Source: Symbiodinium natans (Eukaryota > Sar > Dinophyceae > Suessiales > Symbiodiniaceae). From it: 64,000 nt of DNA. Position 1 is the first letter of the stretch; each line of letters starts with the position of its first letter. The stretch is taken from positions 622,501-686,500 of the forward strand of contig CAJNDS010000358.1 of NCBI GenBank assembly GCA_905221605.1, written 5' to 3'. The notes under the pieces are model-generated. The model was given only the letters and a program-made list of their open reading frames with translations, did no database searches and had not been told where the DNA came from. A program made the position numbers and the translations under genes. Of this stretch, positions 10,200 through 19,704 are shown piece after piece.

Positions 10200-10458
10200 G
10201 GGATGTTCCCCCTGAAATAGGGTTTAGGGTTTAGGGTTTAGGGTTTAGGGATGATCGTACCCGTTAATAGGGATGATCGTACCCCTTAATAGGGATTTAT
10301 AGGGAGCAGGCCCTTTTATTCTTTTTTTAGGGTTGGGGTTCCCTTATAACCCCCTTCAAACCAAAAAGGGCACCCTTTTATTCCTAGGTTACTCCCGGGC
10401 CTAGTATCCCCTATTATCACCCCTACTTAAGGGCTGTTAGTATAAGGGCGAACATCCC
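10200..10458. mobile_element. GGGATGTTCCCC element with nested insertions
   Basis: Ends GGGATGTTCCCC / CGAACATCCC match the family at 19109-19209. The interior holds a TTTAGGG array (10217-10249), a duplicated GGGATGATCGTACCC unit and a second MITE-like element (about 10300-10400). Confidence 0.7.
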
Positions 10459-10704
10459 AAGTCGAGAGTGTTAACGATTTGGGCTCATCCGGTTGTGTTA
10501 GTCCTTAGGGGTGGCGGGGTTCATTAGGGAACCTTGGGAAAGATAAGGCAGCCTCATTACTATTTGGGAGCATTCGGGAACTTGCGTTACATGTTTTTTT
10601 TGACCGCCCCTCCCTTAAGGACCTATAGCAGGGCCTAGGGTTAAATGCCAGGCGCCCTCTTCCAATAAACGAAAAACACCTCACCCCCTGAGCGCTGGAA
10701 GCAG

Positions 10705-10782
10705 GCACTTGCAATGAGTACACTGGCTACGTGAAGAAGCCGGGCTTCTGCCGCAACATCAAGGACATGTTGACCTGCCGAG
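10705..10782 (+). CDS. Candidate exon, upstream gene (Cys-rich)
   Basis: After GAAGCAG, reads TCNEYTGYVKKPGFCRNIKD then MLTCR. Strong coding bias with three cysteines; possibly extracellular. The 3' end lies near 10782. Confidence 0.6.
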
Positions 10783-11026
10783 GAGACCTCCCCCCCCCCC
10801 CCTTTTATCCACCCTCTCCCCCTACCCTGCCTCCCCCTAAACCCTAAACCCTAAACCCTAAACCCTAAACCCTAAACCCTAAACCCTATCCCCCTTACCC
10901 CAGCAGGTGTGCCAGGCTGCACGTAGCGGTCTGGTAGGTTGCTGCTCTGCCACCTGGCCAAAGAGCTCAATATTGCTTAATTAAGGAATATACCTTAAAT
11001 CATGCGACGGAGTGCCAGATTCGGAG

Positions 11027-11136
11027 GCCCTGCTCAGACGGTTTGGAAACAGAGCTTTCTGCCGGCCGGAGTTGATTGTCACGTATCCGACCAGCGTGCC
11101 AGCCCTGATCGCGTGCACTGGCATAGCCACCTGCAG
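11027..11136 (+). CDS. Candidate exon, upstream gene
   Basis: After TTCGGAG, reads ALLRRFGNRAFCRPELIVTY then PTSVPALIACTGIATC; GC donor. Another + frame and one minus frame are open over the same interval, so strand is inferred from neighbours. Confidence 0.45.
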
Positions 11137-11221
11137 GCCATGAACCAGCGGCGACCACGAGTGTTCGCGGACAAGATACCCCAACCCTAAACCCTAAACC
11201 CTAAACCCTAAATCCCTGCAG

Positions 11222-11296
11222 TGCATCCGAAGGTGCAGAGAAAGGCCGTCCGAGCCGCAAGGTGGGACAAATGGGCACCTCCGTTCGATGCTCACG
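11222..11296 (+). CDS. Candidate exon, upstream gene
   Basis: After CCTGCAG, the frame HPKVQRKAVRAARWDKWAPP then FDAHGKR is basic and open until TGA. Phase to neighbours not established. Confidence 0.4.
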
Positions 11297-11447
11297 GCAA
11301 GAGATGAGCTTGTTATGATAGCCACCGCAGTTTCGAGAGAGGCCCTAAACCCTAAACCCTAAACCCTAAACCTAAACCCTAGACCCCAAACCCTAAACCC
11401 TAAACCCCTTGTTGTTGAGTTTTCTCCCACAAAACTCCTCGCAGACT

Positions 11448-11492
11448 TTGGAGTTCGCGCGTGACATGAAGCCAAAGGCCCGGCGCCTGTAA
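11448..11492 (+). CDS. Candidate exon, upstream gene
   Basis: After CTCGCAG, reads TLEFARDMKPKARRL, followed by TAA or a GTAAAA donor. It could be a terminal exon; followed by about 200 nt without arrays. Confidence 0.4.
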   Translation: MEFARDMKPKARRL

Positions 11493-12278
11493 AATTCTGA
11501 GCCTTATTCCCTGGGTTTGGAGTACTATACTTTAATATATTTCTTTGGTTCTGGGTTCCTAGCTACTTTTACCTGACAAGTATGTACTTTTTTGCCAGGG
11601 TCTACTCCAAAGTAGGGTCCACAACCCCTGAAGTAAGAAGTATGTCCTAGTTTATACTCAGATTATTATTATGAATTAGAGCATATTCCTTAATTAAGGG
11701 GTTTGGGCAGATCTGGGTAAGGCCTAAACCCTCAGCACCCAGCCCGGTTGGGGCCCTGAGGTTTGGGGTTTTTAGGGTTGAAGGCTTAGGCTTTGGGGTT
11801 TCGGGGTTTAGGGCTTGGCGCTTGATGGACCAGTTGCTATACAAGACTGTAGTCTGAGGGTCGTGAAATCATGTCGGCGTAGGGACCCAGGAGCTGAGTG
11901 AGCACACTTTACACTTTTTGGGATACTCTAGTCTCCTGTAGAACTGCAAGTGTGCACTTTTTTGGAGCTCATGAACTCAGCAACTCAGGGGAAGTCTTCT
12001 ATCCGCCGCACATAATGGTTCAGCAGTTCACTTGCTTGGGTTTGATTACAGTGGGGACCAAATGAACCCTAAAATTGGGGCCATATACCCTGTACTACTA
12101 TAAGCCCTATTCAGGTACATGAACCATAAACCCCTTTCAGGTTCATTTGGTCCATAAGGTAAGCCCTAAACCCTAAACCCTAAACCCTGAACCCTAAATC
12201 CTAAACTCTCAACCCTAAACCCTAAACCTAAACCCTCAACCCTTAACCCTAAACCCTAAATCTTAGTCTGATGAGGAG

Positions 12279-12376
12279 ACTACTCCACCGCCTTCCGCGA
12301 GTGGGGTGTACTCCAGCTGTACGTAGCAGTGATCGTCGCCATCCTGGTGGCCATCATCGACATAATTGCAAATGAG
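12279..12376 (+). CDS. Candidate exon with a transmembrane helix
   Basis: After GAGGAG, reads YSTAFREWGVLQLYVAVIVA then ILVAIIDIIANE, a clear hydrophobic helix bordered by charged residues. Probable GC donor; it joins 12517-12585 in phase 0. Best evidence that this gene encodes a membrane protein. Confidence 0.6.
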
Positions 12377-12516
12377 GCTCACATATGGTGATTTCTTTAG
12401 TTGCTTGGGGTTTAGGGGTTAGGAGTTAGGGGTTTTGGTCCCTTTTGAGGTCCTTATCATAAGGCGGCCCCTCTTGTTTAGGGTACGTACCCAACAAGGT
12501 GGGACATAGTTCAAAG

Positions 12517-12585
12517 AACTGCTCGCATGGCGTGTTCTGGTCAACCTTTGAGATGCAACTCGAACCTTGCGTCCAGTGTCTTAGG
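12517..12585 (+). CDS. Candidate exon, membrane-protein gene
   Basis: After TCAAAG, reads NCSHGVFWSTFEMQLEPCVQ then CLR, and runs directly into a G-strand array whose GTTTAG is the donor. Confidence 0.55.
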
Positions 12586-12929
12586 GTTTAGGGTTTAGGG
12601 TTTAGGGTTTAGGGTTTAGGGTTTAGGGTTTAGGGTTTAGGGTTTATCTACTATTTGCTTGAGAACCCACCAAAAATTGCAGATATTCGTGCCTATGTTA
12701 CCCTTATAAGGGAGAGAATATGGGGGGTTGTTATGCACATGGTAGAGACCCCAAACCCTCAACCCTCAACCCTAATCCCTAAACCCTAAACCCTAACCCT
12801 AAACCCTGAGCCCTAAACCCTGAACCCTAAACCCTGAACCCTAAACCCTACACCCTAGACCCTAAACCCTACGCCCCAAACCCTAAACCCTAAACCCAAA
12901 TAAAGAGGTTCATATGACTTGGTGGGCAG

Positions 12930-13010
12930 GTCAACATCGTCAATGTCTTGGTGAACCTGTTTTTACAGATCTGCGCCGCCCCTTGGCGACATGAATCCTC
13001 ACCTCGCTTG
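12930..13010 (+). CDS. Candidate exon with a hydrophobic helix
   Basis: After GGGCAG, phase 0, reads VNIVNVLVNLFLQICAAPWR then HESSPR. Second hydrophobic segment. The 3' end is uncertain. Confidence 0.55.
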
Positions 13011-13229
13011 AAGATAGGATGACATAGGCCGGTTTAGGGTTCAGGGTTAGGGGTTAAGGTTTTTGGCCTAGGCTAAGGGCTTGGTGCTTATAGTGTCTAG
13101 GGTATTGAAGTCAGGGTTTATGGTCTAGGGTAGTTTATGGTTAACATAGTTCCGAAGAATGGGTTCTTGGGTTGTATAGGTATATAGGGGTAGATTAGGG
13201 GTCCTCTTCTACTGCCCCATAATAAGGCA

Positions 13230-13305
13230 CACACACGCACACACCCAGACACACACACACACACACAAACAAACACACACACACACACACAAACACACAA
13301 ACACA

Positions 13306-13352
<47 letters not shown>
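13230..13352. repeat. (CA)n microsatellite
   Basis: About 120 bp of CA with AAAC interruptions; produces spurious VCVCVC frames on the minus strand. Confidence 0.95.
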
Positions 13353-13547
13353 CGCATGCACGCATGCATACCTGCACGCACGATGCATGCATACATACAG
13401 TTGCATATACATATATATATATATATACGCATGTATATGTACGTGTATCAATGCTATATATATATACACACATCGGGCTGTAGTATACATATCCCTGTAC
13501 GTGTATCTGCATATGTAGTGATCAATCCGGGGTCTTCCAGACTTCAG

Positions 13548-13595
13548 GACCCGCCAATAACAAACCGCCGTTTTCTCAGAAGCCCTGGCTTTCGG
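13548..13595 (+). CDS. Candidate exon, membrane-protein gene
   Basis: After CTTCAG, 16 codons read DPPITNRRFLRSPGFR; phase 0, GT donor. Confidence 0.5.
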
Positions 13596-13844
13596 GTTTC
13601 AGGGTTTAAGGTTTGCTTCACCTATGTATAAGGCTCCGTGTTTAGGGTTTTTGTAGGGTTTCTTCCCCTATGTATCAGGCTCCGTATTTAGGGCTCAGAG
13701 TTCAGGGTTGATTTAGGGTTTCTTTCCCTATGTAGAAGACTCCGTGTTTAGGGTTCAGGGTTTAGGGTTTAGGGTTTGGGGTTTAGGGTTTAGGGTTCAG
13801 GGTTTGGGGTTTAGGGTTTAGGGTTTAGGGTTTAGCATCTCAAG

Positions 13845-13923
13845 TACCGGCATTCGCTGGTAGAGCTCCTAACTCCGACCCACCCACCCATTGGACCCCA
13901 AAACATTATGAACATATTCTACG
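13845..13923 (+). CDS. Candidate exon, membrane-protein gene
   Basis: After CTCAAG, reads YRHSLVELLTPTHPPIGPQN then IMNIFY; ends G^GTTTAG, again an array unit. Confidence 0.55.
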
Positions 13924-13974
13924 GTTTAGGGTTTAGGGTTTAGGGTTTAGGATTTAGGGTGTCGTTTTAACCCG

Positions 13975-14172
13975 AATTGTTGGTGCTTGTCCACGAATTG
14001 TTGGTGCTGATCCGTGAATTGTAGGTGCTTTGTTTGGTGCTTGTCCGCTATTTGTTGGTGCTTTGTTTTGGTGTTTGTCCAGGAATTGTTGGTGCTCGTC
14101 CGCGAATTGTTGGTGCTCGTCCACGACATGTTGGTGCTTGTCCGCCAAATGTTGGTGCTTGACCGCGAAAAA
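13975..14172. repeat. Minisatellite, GAATTGTTGGTGCT(C/T)GTCC units
   Basis: About nine imperfect 21-24 bp units (TTGTTGGTGCTTGTCC.CGAA). The minus strand could encode (H-Q-Q-F-x-D)n repeats, but no exon structure supports it. Confidence 0.85.
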
Positions 14173-14275
14173 ACAATGCTCGACCGCGGAGCCATTAGCC
14201 GTTAAATATACATGGGTTGGAGAGGGTTTAGGGTTTAGGTCTTCAGGGTTTATTGCCCCAAAGGAGGTAATAGAG

Positions 14276-14340
14276 CTCCCTCTTCTGTGGCTGAGGCGTA
14301 TATCTTCGCCCACCTGGGATGGTTCGGTGTGACGCAGAAG
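14276..14340 (+). CDS. Candidate exon, membrane-protein gene
   Basis: After ATAGAG, reads APSSVAEAYIFAHLGWFGVT then QK in phase with exon 13845-13923. A minus-strand frame is also open here. Confidence 0.5.
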
Positions 14341-14564
14341 GACGGCGGTCTCCCGAAGTAGTGGCCCAGATTGTTCAATGCCTTTAGAATGAAGGAACTG
14401 GCCTTTTAGGGTCATATTGAGAACCCTCAGTTTGGTTTAAGCAATCTTCTTGAGTTAAGGGGGTACTGGGTTCTCTGATGCTCTGTAAACGCTGATTGCT
14501 TCGCGGTCTGCAAAAGGCAGGGGGTGGGGCGGGGTGGGGGAGTGGACTGAAATGTTTGCTTCAG

Positions 14565-14635
14565 TGCAAGCACATGGAGCTTTGGCTTTGCAAGGACGGC
14601 TGCTTCTGCTGCATCATCGCCTGCTGTGAAGCCGG
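14565..14635 (+). CDS. Candidate exon, Cys-rich hydrophobic
   Basis: After GCTTCAG, reads CKHMELWLCKDGCFCCIIAC then CEA. The opposite strand is also open (ORF 14427-14690), so strand is uncertain; phase favours +. Confidence 0.4.
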
Positions 14636-14837
14636 GTAGCACGCGGATTTCAGTTTCGGGATGAAAGGAGTCTTCTGTCCGTGCAATCAAGATTGGCCCA
14701 AGACCTCATGCACTCCAGCTTGATACCCTTGAATCCTCAACCTTAGTAACTCCCTAAACCCTAAACCCTAAACCCTAAGCCCTAAACCCTAAACCCTAAA
14801 CCCTAAACCCTAAACCCTAAACCCTAACCACCGGAAG

Positions 14838-14886
14838 CCCCGGTGACGCCGAGGAGTGTCCGCCCATCTTGCTGTTGCCTTGGCCT
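14838..14886 (+). CDS. Candidate exon, membrane-protein gene
   Basis: After GGAAG, completes the glycine split at 14635 and reads PGDAEECPPILLLPWP. Confidence 0.45.
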
Positions 14887-14921
14887 GATACTTCCCTAAG
14901 CTTCCGGGGACATACTGTTTA

Positions 14922-15023
14922 CTTACTTCGCCTTTAGGTGAACTTTAAACTTTTTGGGTTTCCTTATTTAGTAGAAATATTAAAGTTTAACCTTTTTTTC
15001 CCCTTGGTTATTGGAGAAGTAAG
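14922..15023. mobile_element. CTTACTTCTCC MITE family, copy 2
   Basis: 102 bp, left end diverged (CTTACTTCGCC), core and right end conserved. Confidence 0.85.
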
Positions 15024-15191
15024 TTTAGGGTTGAGGGCGTACTATGTCGGGGAACAGGGTTCCTATGGACCCAAATTGAAGCACTTGAAAGTCCGGGGGG
15101 CGGGTGCGACAGAGAGAGAGAGAGAGAAGCCCTTTCCGCGCCCGGCAAAGTTTCGGGTTTACGTTATAGGGTTCACCTCAAAGCCAACAAG

Positions 15192-15300
15192 CCCAAGGAG
15201 CCCAATATTGCTTATTTAAGGAATATACCTTAAATCATATTAAGGATCCCTATATGATTTAAGGTATATTCCTCAATTAAGCAATATTGGGCTCTTTGGG
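15192..15300. mobile_element. CCCAATATTGCTT MITE family, intact copy
   Basis: Nearly perfect palindrome, 109 bp: GAGCCCAATATTGCTT ... AAGCAATATTGGGCTC, centre AAGGATCC. Other copies 22637-22745 and 20660-20787; half copy 10957-11002. Confidence 0.9.
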
Positions 15301-15431
15301 AGACCAAGGTTTGCAATTGTGGGTTCTCTTTCTCTGCTCTCCGAACTGCACAGTCTGTCCGACAGTGCTCCTTAAGCCTTGAGTTTGATGGCAGTTTGCC
15401 TTTAGGGTACCTAAAACCCCAGCAGTAACAG

Positions 15432-15547
15432 AACCCTTCGTCCCAGGTTCTGAAACCTAAACCCTAAACCCTAAACCCTAAACCCTAAACCCTAAACCCT
15501 AAACCCTAAACCCTAAACCCTAAACAACCCCTTCATCCCAGGTTCTG
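15432..15547. repeat. 21-bp direct repeats bordering a CCCTAAA array
   Basis: AACCCTTCGTCCCAGGTTCT at 15432 and AACCCCTTCATCCCAGGTTC at 15526, one substitution and one 1-nt indel. Confidence 0.88.
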
Positions 15548-15582
15548 GGGGATCCTAATGATGTTTTGGGGGGTCGGCTCAG

Positions 15583-15633
15583 TCGGCGTTGCCTTCCAGG
15601 CGGGCGCGCGACGTCTTGCATTGAATACTCAGA
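15583..15633 (+). CDS. Candidate exon, membrane-protein gene
   Basis: After GGCTCAG, reads GVAFQAGARRLALNTQ and ends A^GTTTAG at the start of an array; joins 15742-15833 in phase. Confidence 0.5.
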
Positions 15634-15741
15634 GTTTAGGGTTTAGGGTTTAGGGTTTATAGGGTTTAGGGTTTAGGGATGTTTAGGGTTTGCGGTTTAC
15701 GGTTTACGGTTTAGGGTCAAGGGTTCTTCGCTTGCCTTCAG

Positions 15742-15833
15742 GTTTAGCGGCCAGCATCCTACAATGCCCTAGTTGGCGTTTTTGGGTGTACGTTTCGGGG
15801 GGCGCTTACCTACAGTGTCTTGCGGCTAGTGCC
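15742..15833 (+). CDS. Candidate exon, membrane-protein gene
   Basis: After CCTTCAG, reads SLAASILQCPSWRFWVYVSG then GAYLQCLAASA; GT donor. The exon begins GTTTAG, the same bases as the preceding donor. Confidence 0.55.
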
Positions 15834-15868
15834 GTACCCTAAACCCTAAACCCCAATTGAGGTTGCAG

Positions 15869-15936
15869 ATCGCTTCCAGAAGACATAAAAGACAACCGCA
15901 GGGTTGGCTCCAATGTGTTCAGTTCTCTGAAATATG
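15869..15936 (+). CDS. Candidate exon, membrane-protein gene
   Basis: After GTTGCAG, phase 0, reads IASRRHKRQPQGWLQCVQFS then EI; GT donor. Confidence 0.5.
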
Positions 15937-16127
15937 GTCCTTTTTGAGGTTTAGGTACAAGGCGGCCGTCTATTATCTAGGGTACCCCAAAAAGGGACCC
16001 CAAATTTGAGCATGTCCGATTTAGGGTTTAGGTGTTGGGGTTTAGGGCTGACGTCCTTGAAGAGTAAGACTTACCTTCAGACCAAAAAAAGCATGTGATG
16101 GGTTCACCCCGCCACCGGTCACGCTAG

Positions 16128-16228
16128 GGCGTCGGAAATTGCGCGATTTGCGTCATCAAGCCTTGCGTGCAATTTATCCACGCCGTCATCCTTTTCTACA
16201 TGGGATTCTGCTGCCTGATGCTTGGCAG
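16128..16228 (+). CDS. Candidate exon with a transmembrane helix
   Basis: After GCTAG, the frame GVGNCAICVIKPCVQFIHAV then ILFYMGFCCLMLGR contains a long hydrophobic helix. A polar frame is also open and fits the upstream phase better. Confidence 0.4.
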
Positions 16229-16430
16229 GGTTTGGGTTTAGGGCTGGTGGCCTCGGCTACCGCATGAATGCCTGCATGGCTTCGTAATGCGGCTTGCGTG
16301 TTATTTCCTTGGTTCGTGATGGTTCGTGCCATTTCGTGCCTCATCTAATCTTCCCTGCAAAACCAGGGTTTGCATTGGCTTCCCGAAACGTTAGCTCCTA
16401 AGAATACCTAAGCCCTAACCCCCAAACCCT

Positions 16431-16528
16431 TACTACAATTTGCTTAAGAACCCCCCACCCCCAACAAATATGAAAGACAATGATAATCGATGATTTGTTT
16501 ATTTTCTTATTTCTGTGGTAATAGTAGC
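16431..16528. mobile_element. CTACTATTTGCTTAAGAACC MITE family
   Basis: Copies 12650-12735, 16431-16528, 50745-50862 and 55744-55861; ends TACTATTTGCTTAAGAAC / GTTCTTAAGCAAATAGTA. Often next to poly-G or poly-C tracts. Confidence 0.78.
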
Positions 16529-16851
16529 CTAGGATTGCCGGGTACAGCTGTCAGTTTTAGAGCCATGAGCCCGAGACACTCGGGGTGGGGCACTATGCAG
16601 GGGCTCTCACCCTGGCGTTTTGCACTTGGAGGGTTTAGGGTCAAGGGTTTAGGGTTTTTTGTGTTGCTGTTTTTTTGGGGGGGGATTCCTAGCAAAGGGG
16701 ATTCTAGTAGGTTTGGGGGCATATGACCCCATTTTGGGGAAATGCCCAGTTCGAGCTCCGGAATTGGGGTTTAGGTGGTTTTGGGTTTATGGGGTTCAGA
16801 ATACCCTAAGACCCTTAACCCTTAACCCTAAACCCTAAACCCTAAACCGAG

Positions 16852-16923
16852 GAACATCTGGATCCAGCACGGCAAGGAGATCCTCCCCCCCTCGGTGGAC
16901 GTCACGGGACCGCAAGGGGAAGT
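16852..16923 (+). CDS. Candidate exon, upstream gene
   Basis: After ACCGAG, reads NIWIQHGKEILPPSVDVTGP then QGE and joins exon 17050-17123 in phase through a GA donor. If unspliced it ends at TAG 16937. Confidence 0.55.
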
Positions 16924-17049
16924 GATCGGCGCGGCTTAGAGGGTTTAAGGTTTAGGGTTTAAGGTTTAGGGTTTAGGGTTTGGGGTTTAGGGCAAGTGCC
17001 CTCAACCCTCAGCCCCACTTCCGTAGGGCTTGCTCACCACTTTTGGCAG

Positions 17050-17123
17050 CCCAGTGCGGGAGCAGGAGGATGCCAGGCAAGGGGTCAAGGTGCCGAAAAA
17101 CCCCACACTTCGGGAGTTATGGG
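17050..17123 (+). CDS. Candidate exon, upstream gene
   Basis: After TTGGCAG, reads PVREQEDARQGVKVPKNPTL then RELW; donor G^GTTTAG from the adjoining array. Confidence 0.6.
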
Positions 17124-17277
17124 GTTTAGGGTTTCTAGGGTTTTGGGTTTGGTGTTTAGGGTTTGGGGTTTGGGATTTGGGGTTTGGGGTTTGGGGTATG
17201 TATGTCTGGCAAGTTTGTGATTTAATGTGCATTTGGGTTGGGGTTTCGCCCCTTAGTTGAGCCTGTTCCCTGTGCAG

Positions 17278-17372
17278 TGCTCTGTAAACCCCAAACCGCA
17301 ACACCGGAAGTACAGTCCAAATCTGAACCCTCAGACCAGAAACACCAAGTCGCGATTTTCAGGGGCCAGAAG
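17278..17372 (+). CDS. Candidate exon, upstream gene
   Basis: After GTGCAG, completes a split codon and reads VLCKPQTATPEVQSKSEPSD then QKHQVAIFRGQK; GTATAAG donor. Hydrophilic and well supported by phase. Confidence 0.65.
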
Positions 17373-17510
17373 GTATAAGAAGAGCACTTAATTTTAAAAC
17401 TTAAGGTTGGTTTCAGTGCCCCCCCTTATCTCTTTTTTTTCAGGATTTCACACCTAAAAACCCTAAACCCTCTCATTTTTGGCATTTGGCACCTGGGGGG
17501 GGCAACCCAG

Positions 17511-17545
17511 GCCGGTCCACCCAAGTGGCTGGCCTGTTTTGTTTC
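17511..17545 (+). CDS. Candidate exon, upstream gene
   Basis: After AACCCAG, reads AGPPKWLACFV, phase 2 end at GTAGGG; joins 17567-17594. Confidence 0.55.
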
Positions 17546-17566
17546 GTAGGGTGCGCTGTGTTACAG

Positions 17567-17594
17567 ATCCGGCGAGGAGGGTTTCGAGCCCCTG
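17567..17594 (+). CDS. Candidate exon, upstream gene
   Basis: After GTTACAG, reads SSGEEGFEPL with a GTCGGT donor. A MITE-like element begins about 25 nt downstream. Confidence 0.5.
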
Positions 17595-17618
17595 GTCGGT
17601 GGGCTTCGGCCTGCTACT

Positions 17619-17735
17619 AGGACCCGGAGTGGGCCCCGATTTCCCTTTTTTTTTAGGGCTTAGGTTCCCTGATTTAAGCCCCGTTTTATTTAAACCAAAA
17701 AGGGCACCTTTTTTTTCCTCGGTTACGCCTGGGTC
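17619..17735. mobile_element. TAGGACCCAGAGTAGGC MITE family
   Basis: About 115 bp with ends CTAGGACCC(A)GAGTRGGCCC / TTACTCTTGGGTCTA. Related: 23741-23842, 28938-29035, 29937-30000 (5' part), 10300-10400, 27335-27370 (5' part). Confidence 0.75.
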
Positions 17736-18024
17736 TCCTACTACACCCCCCCCAAACCCCAAACCACCCAAACAGCAACAAGGCACCCTGTGTGTTCCCA
17801 GGCTACTCTTGGGGGTTTAGGGTTTAGGGTTTGGGTTTTAGGGTTTAGGGTTTAGGGTAGGTAAGGCTAAGAGTAAAGAAGCCCTAAATCGCCATGTCGG
17901 ATGGAAAAGGCTGAGGGCCTCTCAAGGCGGCAGTTGTTTTGTTTGAGGATGAGTTAATGGGATTTTGGGAGTTTTGTAGTTTAGGGTGTGTCGCAGCGCT
18001 TCGCGATTTGAGGGTTTAGGAAAG

Positions 18025-18105
18025 TCGTCGCAACCGCGACGAAATCTCGTAACGGCCCGAACTCCGCTGCAATACCCTGAGCTTTACACATCGGTGTTGG
18101 CGTGC
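18025..18105 (+). CDS. Candidate exon, upstream gene
   Basis: After GGAAAG, reads SSQPRRNLVTARTPLQYPEL then YTSVLAC; GTAGGG donor, phase 0. Confidence 0.55.
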
Positions 18106-18334
18106 GTAGGGCCTATAGGTTCCAAGGGCTTAAGACCCCAACCCCCTGCGATGGCCAACCCTACATACTATACTAAACCCGAAACCCTAAACCCCTAAAC
18201 CCCTAAACCCCTAAACCCCTAAACTTTAAACCCCTAAACTCCTAAGCCCCTTCACCCGAAACCCTCCACCTCTGCGAGTTGGGCCAACCGGCCGCCTCGC
18301 GGGAAGATGTTTGCTTTTCTGGAGCTTGCTCCAG

Positions 18335-18360
18335 GATCCTGCGCGCCCATTTCGCACGTG
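18335..18360 (+). CDS. Candidate microexon, upstream gene
   Basis: After CTCCAG, reads DPARPFRT and ends TG^GTCAGT. Confidence 0.4.
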
Positions 18361-18483
18361 GTCAGTTGCCGGGTCTAGGGTTTAGGGTTTGAGACTTGGT
18401 TTTGTTGTTTAGGGTTTAGGGTTTAGTGTTTGGGGTTTAGGGTTTAGGGCAACTGTTGCCTTGTTTCGTATCCTTTGCTACAG

Positions 18484-18512
18484 CAAGAAATGGTCCCTTT
18501 TTCTTGTCAGTG
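18484..18512 (+). CDS. Candidate microexon, upstream gene
   Basis: After GCTACAG, completes TGC and reads CKKWSLFLVS; donor GTATGT. Confidence 0.5.
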
Positions 18513-18773
18513 GTATGTAGTACCCTTAGCAATTTGACGATGGCGGCTATCGTTGCTGCAGGAATCAGGAGTAATGATCGTGGCCAGTAGTCATCGTGTA
18601 GTCATGATGTGATTTTGTAGCATATATACATATACGCAAATACATGTACTATGTGTGTGTGTATATGTATATGTGTGTATATATATATATATAAATATAT
18701 TCGTTCATGTATACGCGACCGCATAGATCAGACGCCTAAAGAAGTGCTGGTGAACTGACCAAATACATGCAAG

Positions 18774-18849
18774 TTCGAAGCCCTGGAGAAGCTTGACCTT
18801 CGCGGCTCCCGGAGAGCAACTTTCCCCCGGGATTCCGCGTACGTTGGAG
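18774..18849 (+). CDS. Candidate exon, upstream gene
   Basis: After ATGCAAG, reads FEALEKLDLRGSRRATFPRD then SAYVG; GT donor. Basic and amphipathic. Confidence 0.55.
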
Positions 18850-18911
18850 GTCGGAGAATCTGAGACTCTGGGCCCCCCTGCTTTCCTACTCCTACTGTTT
18901 CCTTAAGAACC

Positions 18912-18942
<31 letters not shown>

Positions 18943-19108
18943 AAAAAAAAACAAGGCTTCCCAATACCCCCCTCCCCCCCCCCCCCGGGCGGAAAAAGCA
19001 AGGATTCTCAATTGGGGTGCGTAATTTAGGGACTCATTATCCTTTTTTTTTTTTTGCCGGGGGGGGGGGGGGGCGGGGGGGTTCGTAAGCAGTGGTAGTT
19101 TAAGCTGA

Positions 19109-19209
19109 GATGTTCCCCCTCATACTAACAGTCCTTAATGGGGGTTGTGTTGTCATACGGGGTACTGAGATCCCTATCAAGGACTGTTAGAAAAAAGGGG
19201 GAACATCCC
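19109..19209. mobile_element. GGGATGTTCCCC MITE, compact copy
   Basis: GATGTTCCCCCTCATACTAA then CAGTCCTTAA at left, inverted ...AAGGACTGTTAG..GGGGGAACATCCC at right. Related copies: 19388-19482, 44366-44420 (partial), 48600-48660 (3' half), 53086-53178. Confidence 0.85.
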
Positions 19210-19320
19210 AAAGTTTAAGTCGTGCACGGATGTAGATCTCTGCGCCTGTCCCTAAACTCTTGGCCCTAAACCCTGTACCCTAACCCCTAAACCGTGTTGC
19301 CTTTCTTACTGGGCATCCAG

Positions 19321-19381
19321 AGACCCAAAGTGCCCTGAGCCGCGCCCATACCAAAGTCCTCCGCTGCATTCCTGACATGTT
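19321..19381 (+). CDS. Candidate exon, upstream gene
   Basis: After CATCCAG, reads TQSALSRAHTKVLRCIPDM. The end is ambiguous because a MITE-like element starts immediately after. Confidence 0.5.
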
Positions 19382-19609
19382 GTCATGTTGGGATGTCCCA
19401 GTCTTTTTTAGGGATTAGAGTACCCCCCCCCCCCCGCTATTAGAATCCCTATTAAGGACTGTTCATATAAGGGGAACATCCCGACTGACATTATTTGGTA
19501 GGGAGCCCTACACCCTAAACCCTAAGTCCTAAACCCTATACCCTAAACCCTAAACCCTAAACCCTAAACCCTAAACCCTAAACCTCGAACCCAAGCTCTT
19601 GATTCTCAG

Positions 19610-19704
19610 ACGCAGCTGAAGCGCAGCACAAGGCTGCAGCCTGCGAAATAAGGCAAAGGAGCCCAACTCGGGACAAAACCCGGGGCGAAAGAAACAAACA
19701 TTGA
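19610..19704 (+). CDS. Candidate exon, charged helix
   Basis: After ATTCTCAG, the frame AAEAQHKAAACEIRQRSPTR then DKTRGERNKH runs to TGA 19702-19704. Could be a terminal exon; an alternative frame TQLKRSTRLQPAK ends earlier. Confidence 0.4.

Noticed and set aside
10981-11184. Minus-strand ORF (GLQVAMPVHAIRAGTLVGYV..)
   Set aside because: Looks protein-like, but all neighbouring exons are + and a + frame fits; unresolved without RNA.
13118-13512. Overlapping minus-strand ORFs with (VC)n
   Set aside because: Produced by the (CA)n microsatellite.
13954-14415. Minus-strand ORF with (HQQFxD)n
   Set aside because: Mostly minisatellite; the non-repeat part overlaps a better + strand exon. Kept only as an ambiguity.
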